Shown: positions 1 to 9,739, counted from the first letter of the stretch. The stretch is 13,115 nucleotides of DNA from Oleimicrobium sp037445575 (GCA_037445575.1 JBBIKH010000087.1:1-13115); one strand, 5' to 3'. Notes: generated by a model not told the origin, from the sequence alone. Program-made: numbers and translations.

Positions 1-71
1 CGAATGACGGGATTCGAACCCGCGACAGCTGGCTTGGGAAGCCAGTGCTCTACCAGCTGAGCTACATTCGC
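1..71 (-). tRNA. tRNA-Gly (anticodon CCC), cut at the window edge
   Basis: On the minus strand the sequence folds as a cloverleaf. The acceptor 5' strand GCGAATG begins at 71, followed by TA, a D arm GCTC...GAGC, an anticodon arm CTGGC-TTCCCAA-GCCAG with anticodon CCC (glycine), a 5-nt variable loop and a T arm GCGGG-TTCGAAT-CCCGT. The 3' acceptor strand CATTCG runs off position 1, so the last acceptor base and the discriminator base lie outside the window. Position 37 is A. It lies downstream of miaA on the same strand, separated by an AT-rich spacer. Confidence 0.95.
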
Positions 72-142
72 CTCTCAAGTAAGTGGGGAAATTTTCAGCT
101 ATAAAGTTATAGAATTTTTTTCAAATGTCAAGAGGAAAATTT
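72..142 (-). promoter_or_regulatory. AT-rich miaA/tRNA spacer, possible tRNA promoter
   Basis: This 71-bp spacer is much more AT-rich than its surroundings. On the minus strand it has an exact TTGACA (126-131). Downstream there are TATA-like hexamers, but only at poor spacings (TATAAC 14 nt away, TTTATA 20 nt away). It also holds a short dyad CTATAA-AG-TTATAG (99-112). It plausibly carries the tRNA promoter, but no -10 box sits at the ideal 17-nt distance. I see no stem plus U-run that would be a clear miaA terminator. Confidence 0.3.
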
Positions 143-1086
143 TCACTCGCGTGGTAGCGCCGCCAATAGGGCTTCTATTTCGCGCTCTGCATTGGCAAGC
201 GCCCCCTCTTCGCTCAGCTCCACCCACTGCACGCGCGCGTCACGCCCAAACCAGGTCAGCTGCCGTTTGGCGTAGTTGCGAGTGTGCTGCTTGATCTGCG
301 CGACCGCTTCCGGCAAAGACAACTCACCGCGCACAAAAGCCACCATCTCTTTGTACCCCACCGTGCGCAGGCTGTTCAGCTCGCCATCGTACCCCATTGC
401 CAAGAGCTGACGGACCTCTTGCTCCAAGCCGTCGGCGATCATCTGATCAACCCGTTGCTCGATGCGTCTGTAGAGCTCTTGGCGCGGCCAGCGTAGCCCT
501 ATGAACAGCCAGCGGAAGGGGCGCTGCGGACGTTGCCCAAGCTGATGCACCGAGATGGGCACGCCCGTGCATTCAAAGACCTCCAACGCACGAATGATGN
601 NNNNNNNNNACGAGCCGCCGCCACCGGGTCGACTTTATTGAGCCGTTCCCAGAGCGCCATTGTGCCGATCCTCTTTGCCTCCTGGCGCAGTCGCTCGCGC
701 AGCGCAGGGTCAGTGATCCTCGGCCCGAACAAGCCGTCAGTCAGCGCCTTGATGTAAAAGCCAGAACCACCCACGACCAAAGGGAGGCGGTTTCTGGCCA
801 GCACTTCATCTATGGCCGCTGCCGCATCGCGTGCGTACTCGCCGGCGCTGTAGTACTCGTCCGGCAGGCGGATGTCCAACATGTGGTGGGGCACAAGAGC
901 TCGCTCTTCAGGCGTGGGCTTGGCGGTGCCGATGTCCAAGAACTTGTAGACCTGGCGGGAATCAGCAGAGATGATCTCGGCCCCTAACCTTTGGGCAATG
1001 CGCAAGGCCACGGCGCTCTTGCCCGCGGCAGTCGGCCCCACGATCACCGGAATAGTTATCCTTGCAGGATCTGGCAGTTGCGCCAC
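143..1086 (-). CDS. miaA: tRNA dimethylallyltransferase MiaA, interrupted by an assembly gap
   Basis: MiaA transfers a dimethylallyl group from DMAPP to A37 of tRNAs that read codons beginning with U. The P-loop GPTAAGKS is at residues 17-24 of the start chosen here, followed by ISADSRQVY with the catalytic Asp, DIGTAKP, the GGSGFY motif, RTVGYKEM and the C-terminal RNYAKRQLTWF tRNA-binding segment. The N-run at 600-609 splits the reading frame. The upstream part ends in DPVAAAR and the downstream part resumes at IIRALEVFECTG, exactly the two sides of the conserved HPND region. Between them only 11 nt are present where about 24 are expected, so the frame break is an artefact. I prefer the GTG at 1086, which has AAGGG 7 nt upstream. 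A TTG at 1101, in the same frame, is the alternative. The gene starts 18 bp after the mutL stop and is probably co-transcribed with it. Confidence 0.93.
600..609. other. Assembly gap (10 N) inside miaA
   Basis: Ten N bases of nominal length. The flanking MiaA translation on both sides matches one continuous family sequence, but the N-run plus one base is out of frame. Family conservation predicts about 8 missing codons, so the real missing stretch is nearer 23 nt. Confidence 0.95.
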
Positions 1087-1104
1087 AGCACAGCCCTTCA
1101 ACGG

Positions 1105-2838
1105 TTACCGTTGGAAACGTCGGGCGAGCTCATCCAGGGAGATGTTGACCACGGTGGGCCGCCCGTGTGGGCAGTAGTAGGGGTTCTCCGTGGCAAAAAG
1201 CTGGTCGATGAGCGCGTTCATAGCTTCCACCGACAGGCGTTCCCCCGCCCGGATGGCCGCATGGCACGCATAGGAACGGGCTACGCTTTCGCGCACCTCT
1301 ATTCCGGAGCGCCGGTTCTGGCGGTATTCGTCGATCACCTCCACAAGAAGCCGCGCCTCATCTCGTCCACGATACCCGGATGGTACCCCTTCCACGACGA
1401 CTGTCTGCCGGCCAAAGCTGCGGATCATGAAGCCGAGCATCTCTAAGAACGGGAGCATTTCCATCAACAGGTCAAAGTCCTCGGCTGACAGCTGCACGGT
1501 CGTGGGGAAGAGAAGCTGCTGGGAGGCCGGCCTGGAATTGCCCAAGCTCCGCATCGCCTGTTCGAACAGGATGCGCTCGTGCGCGGCGTGTTGGTCGATG
1601 ATGACTAGGCCGCTTTTGATTTCCGAAATGATATAGGTGTCGTGGAATTGCCAGACGTTGGGGCGCTCCGTCCCAGAGGTTACCCCCCTCGGCGTCGCCA
1701 GCTCCGGAGTTTGGCCGATATCCTCTGACTGTTGGCCGCGCCCCTGGGGTTCCAAAGAAGCGGGGAAGAGCTCCATGGGCAGAGAGTGAGCTCTCCGCGT
1801 TTCTGGCACAAAGCCAGGGGAACTGCGGGGGTGTTCGGCCCGATCGGGCCGCTGGGTGAGGGCGCGGCGGACCGCTCCCCGCAAGAGTTCGTAGGCTATT
1901 TGCGCGTCGGCCAACTTGACCTCAGTCTTGGTGGGGTGCACGTTGACGTCGACCCGACTGGGATCGAGTTCCAGGAACAACACGTAGGAGGGAAACAGGC
2001 TTCCGGCCACCGTCTCACCGTAGCCGGCCATGACGGCGTGGTTCAGGGCACGATCGACCACATAGCGGCGGTTGAGAAAGAGGTACTGGTTGCCCCTGGA
2101 TTTGCGTGCCTCCTCCGGCTTGCCCACCATGCCGTAGATGTGCAGCACAGAACCTTGGTCCTCCACGGGGAGCATCGCAGCAGCGGTCCTGTCGCCCAAC
2201 ACCGCGCCGATACGCTCAGCCAAGCTCGCAGGTTGCAGCGAAAAGACCTCCACGTCGCCGTTAATGAGGGAAAACCCCACCTCCGGGAAGGCCAGCGTAA
2301 ACCGGCTCAGCACCGTGAGGATGTGGCGGTACTCGGTTTCGTCTGAGCGCAAGAATTTGCGTCGCGCAGGGGTGTTGTAGAACAGGTTCTTCACCGCCAC
2401 TGAGGTGCCGCGGCGGAAGGCTTCCCTGCTCACCTCTGCGATGGTGCCCCCTTCGACCTTGACCACGGTGCTTTCGCCTGCTCCCTCCTCCGCGGTGCGC
2501 AACTCCACCCGCGCAACCGAAGCGATGCTGGCCAGTGCCTCACCGCGAAATCCCAAGGTCGTGATCTTCTCCAAGTCCGCGGCCGTGGCGATCTTGCTGG
2601 TGGCGTGCCGTTGGAACGCCAAGGGTGCGTCGTCGGCGCTCATGCCACATCCATCGTCGATTACCTGCACCAGCAACTTGCCGCCACCTTTGACGATGAT
2701 GTCAATCTGCCGGGCCCCGGCGTCAAGCGCGTTCTCCACAAGCTCCTTGACCACCGAGGCAGGCCGGTCCACCACTTCACCTGCCGCAATCTTGTTCGCG
2801 ACGTGCTCCGGAAGCACATGTATCCGGTTTGAAGGCAT
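1105..2838 (-). CDS. mutL: DNA mismatch repair protein MutL (endonuclease type)
   Basis: MutL (577 aa) is the GHKL ATPase that couples mismatch recognition by MutS to strand removal. N-terminal ATPase motifs: NKIAAGEVVDRP and KELVENALDAGA (motif I, catalytic Glu about 32 and Asn 36), DDGCGM (motif II), RHATSKI, and TLGFRGEALASI (motif III). The C-terminal dimerisation domain has DQHAAHERILFE (about 415-426), which fits the DQHA(X)2E(X)4E metal-binding endonuclease motif, plus ACHAAIRAG, CPHGRP and a terminal FQR. This full set marks the nicking MutL type found in bacteria lacking MutH, unlike E. coli MutL. The reading frame is open back to 2913, but the ATG at 2838 is chosen. It matches the family N-terminus, has GAG 6 nt upstream, and lies downstream of the TTGACA promoter, whereas 2913 lies upstream of it. 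miaA follows after 18 bp. Confidence 0.97.
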   Translation of the reverse strand: MPSNRIHVLPEHVANKIAAGEVVDRPASVVKELVENALDAGARQIDIIVKGGGKLLVQVIDDGCGMSADDAPLAFQRHATSKIATAADLEKITTLGFRGEALASIASVARVELRTAEEGAGESTVVKVEGGTIAEVSREAFRRGTSVAVKNLFYNTPARRKFLRSDETEYRHILTVLSRFTLAFPEVGFSLINGDVEVFSLQPASLAERIGAVLGDRTAAAMLPVEDQGSVLHIYGMVGKPEEARKSRGNQYLFLNRRYVVDRALNHAVMAGYGETVAGSLFPSYVLFLELDPSRVDVNVHPTKTEVKLADAQIAYELLRGAVRRALTQRPDRAEHPRSSPGFVPETRRAHSLPMELFPASLEPQGRGQQSEDIGQTPELATPRGVTSGTERPNVWQFHDTYIISEIKSGLVIIDQHAAHERILFEQAMRSLGNSRPASQQLLFPTTVQLSAEDFDLLMEMLPFLEMLGFMIRSFGRQTVVVEGVPSGYRGRDEARLLVEVIDEYRQNRRSGIEVRESVARSYACHAAIRAGERLSVEAMNALIDQLFATENPYYCPHGRPTVVNISLDELARRFQR

Positions 2839-2878
2839 CACATTCTCACTTTGCTGGTCATTTGCCGAGGCAGGCAAA

Positions 2879-2907
2879 AATCTATCGAAATCGGCAGCCA
2901 TTGTCAA
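2879..2907 (-). promoter_or_regulatory. Sigma-70-type promoter of mutL-miaA
   Basis: On the minus strand there is an exact -35 box TTGACA (2902-2907), a 17-nt spacer and a -10 box TAGATT (2879-2884, 4/6 to TATAAT). The predicted transcription start near 2872 gives a leader of about 35 nt before the mutL ATG at 2838. No competing pair of this quality was seen nearby. Confidence 0.65.
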
Positions 2908-3468
2908 GTACAATTTCCCATGGACATGGCGACCCTCCCAGGTGCCAGCCCGGGGCCTCGGTTCTCCGGGTTCGTAAGTGGAACTCTCACGACAGCAGGC
3001 GCTCCCCGAGGGGACATGGGCTAGCCGCTTGCTCCGCCCCGGTCCGTGTGCATGAAAAGCTCCACGCTGCCTCGGTGGTTCAAAGACCGCGAGCGGCCAC
3101 CAATGTGGCTACTTGCCAGCCGAACCGGCGCCGCTCCACGGTAGCCCAACATTTTGCAGCTCCAGGCGCCAACCCCAGCCCATGCCACCTTGTCGGCCCT
3201 CCACTTTGGGCTGTGGTGTCTGTGCGAGCAGAGGAGTCCATTGGTAGCCACCCTTCAGCGTGAGATGTGGAAGAATCCAAGGGGACCTTCCCACAAGTGC
3301 GATATTCCCTCGAGCACCTGGGAAGGGCGGCGCCAGCACAGCCGCAGGGTCGGGCAAGAGGGCTGGCCGCAGTGAAGCCGTCCAACGACTCTGCAAGCTG
3401 TGTAACCTTTCTTGCTTTCGGCTCGTCTAAGGGGTGTAACAAACCGAAGAGATCAGGAGAGGAGCCAC
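2908..3468. other. Intergenic region between divergent mutL and the DUF5916 gene; no gene recognised
   Basis: About 560 bp lie between the mutL promoter and the plus-strand DUF5916 start. Several overlapping frames stay open on both strands (up to about 190 codons), but their translations are Arg/Pro/Ser/Gly-rich, have no convincing start signals and overlap one another, as expected by chance in GC-rich DNA. I see no RNA gene, no repeat and no strong promoter. A weak TTGCTT-17-TGTAAC pair upstream of 3469 is the best promoter candidate for the plus-strand gene and is not convincing. Confidence 0.5.
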
Positions 3469-6051
3469 ATGCGCGTGGTATGCTTAGAGTCGGTGGGCGT
3501 AATGAGCGCATTTTTCACGGGAACGGGCGTCTTGTCCGCGCAACCGGCGGGGCAGGGTGTGGCGGTGCCCCCGCGGGTGCTGCAAGCGGTGCGGGTCGTG
3601 GGGGAAAAGGTGCGCATCGACGGACGCCTTGATGATAATGTCTGGCAGTTGGCGCCGGTGGGGAGCGACTTTGTGCAGATGGAGCCGGATGAAGGCGCAC
3701 CTGCCAGCGAACGCACAACGGTGCAGGTGGCCTACGATAATGAGCACCTCTACGTAGCCGTGCGCGCCTTTGACTCCGAACCGGACAAGATCCGCGGCCT
3801 GCTCACCCGCCGGGATGAGGAGTCGCCCTCCGATTGGATACTCATCGCCATCGATAGCTACGGTGACCATCGTACAGCCTTCCAGTTCGGCGTCAACCCG
3901 GCAGGCACGCGCAGTGACCTCTACCGCTCCGACGACGTGGAGGAAGATCTCAGCTGGGATGCGGTGTGGGATGTGGCGGTGAGCAGAGACTCTTTAGGGT
4001 GGGCTGCAGAGTTCTGCATCCCTTTTAGCCAGCTTCGCTTTCCCCAGGGGCATCACCGCTGGGGGTTCCAGGTGGGGCGCGTGATCAGCCGAAAGCAAGA
4101 GACCGACCTGTGGCGGCTCATCCCCCGCAATGCCAACAGCGTTGTGGCGCTCTTTGGGGAGATAGAGGGAATTAGCGACGTACCGCCGCCGCGGCGGTTG
4201 CAGGTGCTGCCTTACACGGTTGGGAGCCTGGAGCGGCGACCTGTCGAGCAGGGGGACCCCTTCTCCCGTGCTCGCAACTGGGCAGGCGCTGTCGGCGGCG
4301 ACCTCAAGTACGGACTGTCGTCCAACCTTACACTCGATCTGACCATCAACCCCGATTTTGGCCAGGTGGAGGCCGACCCCTCAGAGTTTAACCTCACTGC
4401 TTATGAAAGTTACTTTGAAGAAAAGCGTCCCTTCTTCCTCGAAGGCAACAACATTTTCAACTTTGGAGTCGGCGTAGGGGATGGCGACATGGGGAACGAG
4501 ACTCTATTCTACTCCCGGCGCATCGGGCGCGCCCCCCAACACTACCCAGATGTCTCTGATGACGGCCATGTTGACCTGCCGCGGCTTAGTACCATCCTTT
4601 TCGCAGGAAAGGTAACCGGCAAGACTCGTGCCGGCTGGTCCATCGGACTGCTGGAGGCGCTCACGGAGCGCGAGGTGGCACAGGTGGAGGACCAGGGAAG
4701 GCGTTATACGGAGACGGTGGAACCGCGCACCAACTACTTGGCCCTGCGCACCCAGAAGGACTTTCGCAAGGGGAGAACCACGTTGGGAGCGATGCTGACC
4801 AGCGTGGTGCGAGACATCGATTCCCCGGCTGTGCAGAGCCTCAACCGGCAGGCGTTGGCCGCAGGCCTCGATTTCAGCCACCGCTGGGGCCAGGATCGGT
4901 TCTTTCTGGAGGCAAAGGTGGCCGCCAGCCACATTCGCGGCCACCAAGAGGCTATCGCCGAGGCACAGACCGCTTCGGCGCGGTATTTCCAGCGGCCGGA
5001 TGCGCGCCACGTGCGGTTTGACCCGACGCGCCGCTCCCTCTCGGGCTTTGCTGCTTCTTACGTGGCGGGCAAACTGGCGGGCGGGAACTGGTCATACGGA
5101 GCGGGGGGAGTGCTTCGCAGCCCCGGATTTGAAGTCAACGACATGGGCTTTCAGCGCGAGGCCGACTTTATCGTGAACTTTGCGTTCCTGGGCTATCGGT
5201 GGTACCGCCCCGGGAAGACGTTCCGTGACTATGGGTGGAATCTCAACTTGTGGCACGTGACCAATTTCGGAGGCGAACCTTTGGGGGTGGGAGGAAGCGC
5301 CAATTTCCACTGCCGCTTTCTCAACTATTGGCGCGCCAACATCGGGGTTAGTGGGCATGGGGCGCGGCTGTCCACTTCCAGCTTGCGGGGTGGGCCCGCC
5401 ATCAGGGTACCTGCCGAGTTCTCGCTCTTTTCCCGCCTGTCTACGGATGAGCGAAAGACGCTTTCTGTGGAACTGAGCGCTGCCGTGTTCGGGGATCGGT
5501 ATGGCACCCGTACCCTGCGCCTTATGCCCTCGGTCACGGTGCGCCCCAATGGGCGCATCCACTGCTCGTTCAGCTTCGGCATTGTGCCTTCGGTGGACGA
5601 TCGCCAGTACGTGGACGAGGTCGCACAAGCCGATGGTACTGACTATGTCTTCGCTCGTCTCAAGCAGAATACTGCCTTTGTTACCACCAGGCTCAATTAC
5701 ACATTCACTCCGACGCTCAGTCTGCAATTCTACGGCATGCCTTTTTTGACGGCAGGCTCGTACTCCCGCTTTCGCAAAGTGGTGGCGCCGCGTGCAGCCG
5801 ACTATGACGAGAGATACGCACCCCACGACTATGGAGACAACCCCAATTTCAACTTTCGGCAGTTCCGGAGCAACCTGGTGTTGCGTTGGGAATATCGTCC
5901 CGGCTCCACCCTGTTTGTGGTTTGGTCGCAAGGCCGCACAAGTTTTGATGACCATGGTGCCTTTTCGCTTGCTGAAGACGGGCGGGCGCTCTTTGACACA
6001 CCTTCCGAAAACGTCTTCCTCATCAAAGTCAACCGGTGGTTTAACTTGTGA
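3469..6051 (+). CDS. DUF5916 outer-membrane beta-barrel protein with CBM9-like N-terminal domain
   Basis: This is an 860-aa predicted outer-membrane protein. The ATG at 3469 has a strong Shine-Dalgarno (GGAGAGGAG, 4-nt spacer). The N-terminus has a modest hydrophobic stretch ending LSA-Q, compatible with a signal peptide. Residues about 45-225 look like a family-9 carbohydrate-binding-type beta-sandwich (VRIDGRLDDNVWQ, TTVQVAYDNEHLYVAVRAFD, WDAVWDVAV, EFCIPFSQLRF). The rest carries DUF5916 hallmarks: NPDFGQVEADPSEFNLTAYE (from 294) and EKRPFFLEG (318-326). Many alternating aromatic/polar strands follow, and the protein ends FLIKVNRWFNL with aromatics near the C-terminus as in barrel proteins. 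The family's biochemical role is not established. A surface role in glycan or polymer handling is inference from the CBM9-like part only. No partner gene is adjacent; the kinase gene starts 155 bp downstream. Confidence 0.88.
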   Translation: MRVVCLESVGVMSAFFTGTGVLSAQPAGQGVAVPPRVLQAVRVVGEKVRIDGRLDDNVWQLAPVGSDFVQMEPDEGAPASERTTVQVAYDNEHLYVAVRAFDSEPDKIRGLLTRRDEESPSDWILIAIDSYGDHRTAFQFGVNPAGTRSDLYRSDDVEEDLSWDAVWDVAVSRDSLGWAAEFCIPFSQLRFPQGHHRWGFQVGRVISRKQETDLWRLIPRNANSVVALFGEIEGISDVPPPRRLQVLPYTVGSLERRPVEQGDPFSRARNWAGAVGGDLKYGLSSNLTLDLTINPDFGQVEADPSEFNLTAYESYFEEKRPFFLEGNNIFNFGVGVGDGDMGNETLFYSRRIGRAPQHYPDVSDDGHVDLPRLSTILFAGKVTGKTRAGWSIGLLEALTEREVAQVEDQGRRYTETVEPRTNYLALRTQKDFRKGRTTLGAMLTSVVRDIDSPAVQSLNRQALAAGLDFSHRWGQDRFFLEAKVAASHIRGHQEAIAEAQTASARYFQRPDARHVRFDPTRRSLSGFAASYVAGKLAGGNWSYGAGGVLRSPGFEVNDMGFQREADFIVNFAFLGYRWYRPGKTFRDYGWNLNLWHVTNFGGEPLGVGGSANFHCRFLNYWRANIGVSGHGARLSTSSLRGGPAIRVPAEFSLFSRLSTDERKTLSVELSAAVFGDRYGTRTLRLMPSVTVRPNGRIHCSFSFGIVPSVDDRQYVDEVAQADGTDYVFARLKQNTAFVTTRLNYTFTPTLSLQFYGMPFLTAGSYSRFRKVVAPRAADYDERYAPHDYGDNPNFNFRQFRSNLVLRWEYRPGSTLFVVWSQGRTSFDDHGAFSLAEDGRALFDTPSENVFLIKVNRWFNL

Positions 6052-6206
6052 CCCGTGCCCCAGCGTAACCTGCTGCGCGTGAGCCCCCCGCTTGCTTGGC
6101 CATCCGCGAAAAGCCGGAACTGCTGGTAAAGTAGAATTCCCGGGCTGCAAAGGCGGCGTTCTGCAGAGGTGGTGGTGGCGGACAAAAGGGGTGAGGTCTG
6201 CGCGCG

Positions 6207-8234
6207 GTGAAGCTCCAGGCGAAGATCGTCCTACTCTTGGCAGTGCTCATCTTCTTCTTCACGACGGTGGAGTACGGCATCCTCCGGTTGCGCATTGAGG
6301 GCTACCACCGAGCGGTGGAACGGGACTATGCCGAGGCTAATTTCCAGCACATGGTCGCATTGTTGCGGCAGGAGCAGCAGGAAGTGGCCGAAGTTGTTGG
6401 AGCGCTTGCAGACCATGAGCTTCCTTGGGGCGGGCCCATGCCGTCCGAGAGCCTTATCAGGCAGCTGACGGCGGGAGCGATGGGCAGAAGCCTCGGGCAA
6501 CCCCCATTTGACTTCCTGGCTCTGTACGAGGGCGGCCGGCTCTCCTGGTGCTCCGTGGTGGACTCGGCCTCTGCACGTTGTGCGCGCGACATCGAGGCTG
6601 CGCTTGCTCCCCTTGGCACCCTTTTCGTCCAAGACAGTTCAGGCCTATTGAACTCGCCTTGTGGGCCGTTGGTGCTGGCTGGCGCGCCCTTGCCAGGCGG
6701 GGGCAGAGCAGTGGTCGCAGGTCGACGCTTGGAACGCCGAATCCTCCGTCTCTCGGCGTTACTGCAACGGGAGCTTACCTTTTTCGCGCCCGATAGCCTC
6801 ACCCGCCGTCACGGTTTGCAGATTGAGCGTTCCGGCCCGCGGATGGTCACCGCGCGGGGGGTGCTCACCGACATCACCGGTGGGCCGGAAATGGGTCTTG
6901 CAGTTTCGAGCCCCAAGATGTTCCTTGCTCGCCAGGAGCGAACCCTCCTGCTCGCCCTCTCGACCAATACGATCGTCGGCCTGGCAGTGGCCTTCATTGT
7001 CATGGCCCTGTTGCAGAAGCTGGTTATCAAGCGCATCAATTCGCTGGTGGACCAGGTTTCGGCTATTCGCGCCACAGGCGACTTTGGGCTGAGGGTGCAG
7101 GTCTCTGGCAGCGACGAGGTCGGCACTCTGGCTGCTGCCTTCAATGAGGCCCTCAGCCGCCTGCATCAGATGGCCAAACGCATCGAAGAGTCCGAGCAGC
7201 GCTACGCCACCCTGGTGGAACAGTCCCGGGACGGTGTGGCGATCCTGGTGGATGGCAAGGTGCGATTCGCCAATCGCCGCCTTCTGGCAATGGCAGGATT
7301 CGAGAATCTGGAGCAATTGGCCAGCAACGGGCTTGCCTTTTTGCCCGTGGAGTTACGTGCGTTGGTGGATGCCGCAGCCCTCGGCCCTACTGAATTGGCA
7401 GCAGGATCCGTACCCGCGCGCTTGGCGACGGCGGGCGGACAGGAGATGGAAGTGGAGGTGGACTTGGTTCCGGGGACTTATGAGGGGCAACAGGCAGTCT
7501 TTCTCTACCTCCGCGACGTAAGCGAAAAGAAACGCATGGAGCGCCACCTCCAGCGCGTGGACAAACTCACTTCTTTGGGGCAGCTCTCCTCTGGGATTGC
7601 CCACGAGATCCGCACACCGCTTGGTAGCATCCAGCTTAACCTTGATCACCTGCTGCAGTGCACCGCCCTGACCGCTGAGCAGCGGCGGGTGCTGGAGAGC
7701 AGCATGGAGGCGGTCAACCGCATCTCCAGCATCGTGCAGCGCACCCTTGATTTTGCCCGTCCTGCCGAGCCAAGCTTTGAACCGACCGCGCTGGGGCAAG
7801 TGGTCGACAACGTGCTGAAGATGATGGCTACCAGTCTGCGGCGGGCGAATGTGACCGTCGTTCAGGAGTGGGAGAAGGACCTGCCGTTGGTGCAGGCGGA
7901 CCGGTCGCAGCTGAGCCAGGTCTTTGTCAACATCGTACTCAATGCTGTGCAGGCGATGCCGCGAGGAGGGCGCCTGCGCATTTGGGGGATGCCGCGCAAG
8001 GTGGGGAACAACCTGGTGGTAGAGGTTGGTTTTGAAGACTCTGGGGTGGGCATTGCCCCAGAGAATCTGCGCCGGGTTTTTGACCCGTTCTTCACCACCA
8101 AGTACGAGGGGGTAGGGTTGGGGCTTTCGGTGGTGCATCGCATCGTGGAGTCGCATCGGGCCACGATTGATATCGCCAGTACCCCTGGAAAGGGGACCAC
8201 CGTGTACATCCATTTTCCTGTGGCACAGCCGTAG
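6207..8234 (+). CDS. Membrane sensor histidine kinase (CHASE4-like, HAMP, PAS, HisKA, HATPase)
   Basis: A 675-aa NtrB/AtoS-like kinase. The start is GTG at 6207, with AAGGGGTGAGG upstream; an in-frame TGA at 6192 limits alternatives. Transmembrane helix 1 is at about 7-27 and helix 2 at about 247-272. Between them lies a periplasmic sensor of about 215 residues. Its pattern (ERDYAEANFQHMVALL, FDFLALYEGGRLSWC, GPLVLAGAPL, GGGRAVVAGRRLE) resembles CHASE4, judged from memory. HAMP covers about 273-327, then a PAS domain about 332-440. The HisKA motif GIAHEIRTPLGS has phospho-acceptor His466. The ATPase domain shows the N box (Asn579), DSGVGI (Asp611), FDPFFTTK and GVGLGLSVV. All catalytic residues are present. 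The cognate regulator gene starts 10 bp after the stop, so the two are surely one transcription unit. The ligand is unknown. Confidence 0.95.
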   Translation: MKLQAKIVLLLAVLIFFFTTVEYGILRLRIEGYHRAVERDYAEANFQHMVALLRQEQQEVAEVVGALADHELPWGGPMPSESLIRQLTAGAMGRSLGQPPFDFLALYEGGRLSWCSVVDSASARCARDIEAALAPLGTLFVQDSSGLLNSPCGPLVLAGAPLPGGGRAVVAGRRLERRILRLSALLQRELTFFAPDSLTRRHGLQIERSGPRMVTARGVLTDITGGPEMGLAVSSPKMFLARQERTLLLALSTNTIVGLAVAFIVMALLQKLVIKRINSLVDQVSAIRATGDFGLRVQVSGSDEVGTLAAAFNEALSRLHQMAKRIEESEQRYATLVEQSRDGVAILVDGKVRFANRRLLAMAGFENLEQLASNGLAFLPVELRALVDAAALGPTELAAGSVPARLATAGGQEMEVEVDLVPGTYEGQQAVFLYLRDVSEKKRMERHLQRVDKLTSLGQLSSGIAHEIRTPLGSIQLNLDHLLQCTALTAEQRRVLESSMEAVNRISSIVQRTLDFARPAEPSFEPTALGQVVDNVLKMMATSLRRANVTVVQEWEKDLPLVQADRSQLSQVFVNIVLNAVQAMPRGGRLRIWGMPRKVGNNLVVEVGFEDSGVGIAPENLRRVFDPFFTTKYEGVGLGLSVVHRIVESHRATIDIASTPGKGTTVYIHFPVAQP

Positions 8235-8244
8235 CGAGGAAAAG

Positions 8245-9624
<1,380 letters not shown>

Positions 9625-9639
9625 ACCGTGTTGGTGAGG

Positions 9640-9673
9640 GCATCATTTCGTGCGGTGGCGAAGCAAATGATGC
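9640..9673 (+). promoter_or_regulatory. Predicted enhancer (UAS) for the NtrC-type regulator, copy 1
   Basis: A 34-bp element begins 15 bp after the regulator stop codon. Its ends form a perfect 9-bp inverted repeat, GCATCATTT (9640-9648) and AAATGATGC (9665-9673). It can be read as two 14-bp sites, GCATCATTTCGTGC and GAAGCAAATGATGC, centred 20 bp apart. In reverse complement the whole element is 28/34 identical to 11403-11436 upstream of the second sigma-54 promoter. Its near edge is 68 bp from the -24 GG at 9741, a normal enhancer distance. Binding by the neighbouring regulator is inference. It could also form a hairpin, but no U-run follows, so a terminator is unlikely. Confidence 0.75.
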
Positions 9674-9739
9674 TCCCCGCGACCTTGATACACCTTCCTT
9701 TCTCTAGCTAACTCTCGCGAAATCAATAGCCCCTTTTTG

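Noticed and set aside
3364..3379. Sigma-54-like box TGGCCGC-AGTG-AAGCC upstream of the DUF5916 gene
   Set aside because: It has GG-N10-GC spacing but lacks the TT of the -12 box and the ACG of the -24 box, and no enhancer-like element lies upstream.
2829..3511. Several overlapping open frames on both strands in the mutL/DUF5916 intergenic region
   Set aside because: They overlap each other, have low-information GC-driven composition and no ribosome binding site, and match no family I recognise.
9640..9673. The inverted repeat after the regulator gene as a rho-independent terminator
   Set aside because: No U-run follows, the loop is 16 nt, and conservation of the spacer with the copy at 11403-11436 points to a protein-binding element.
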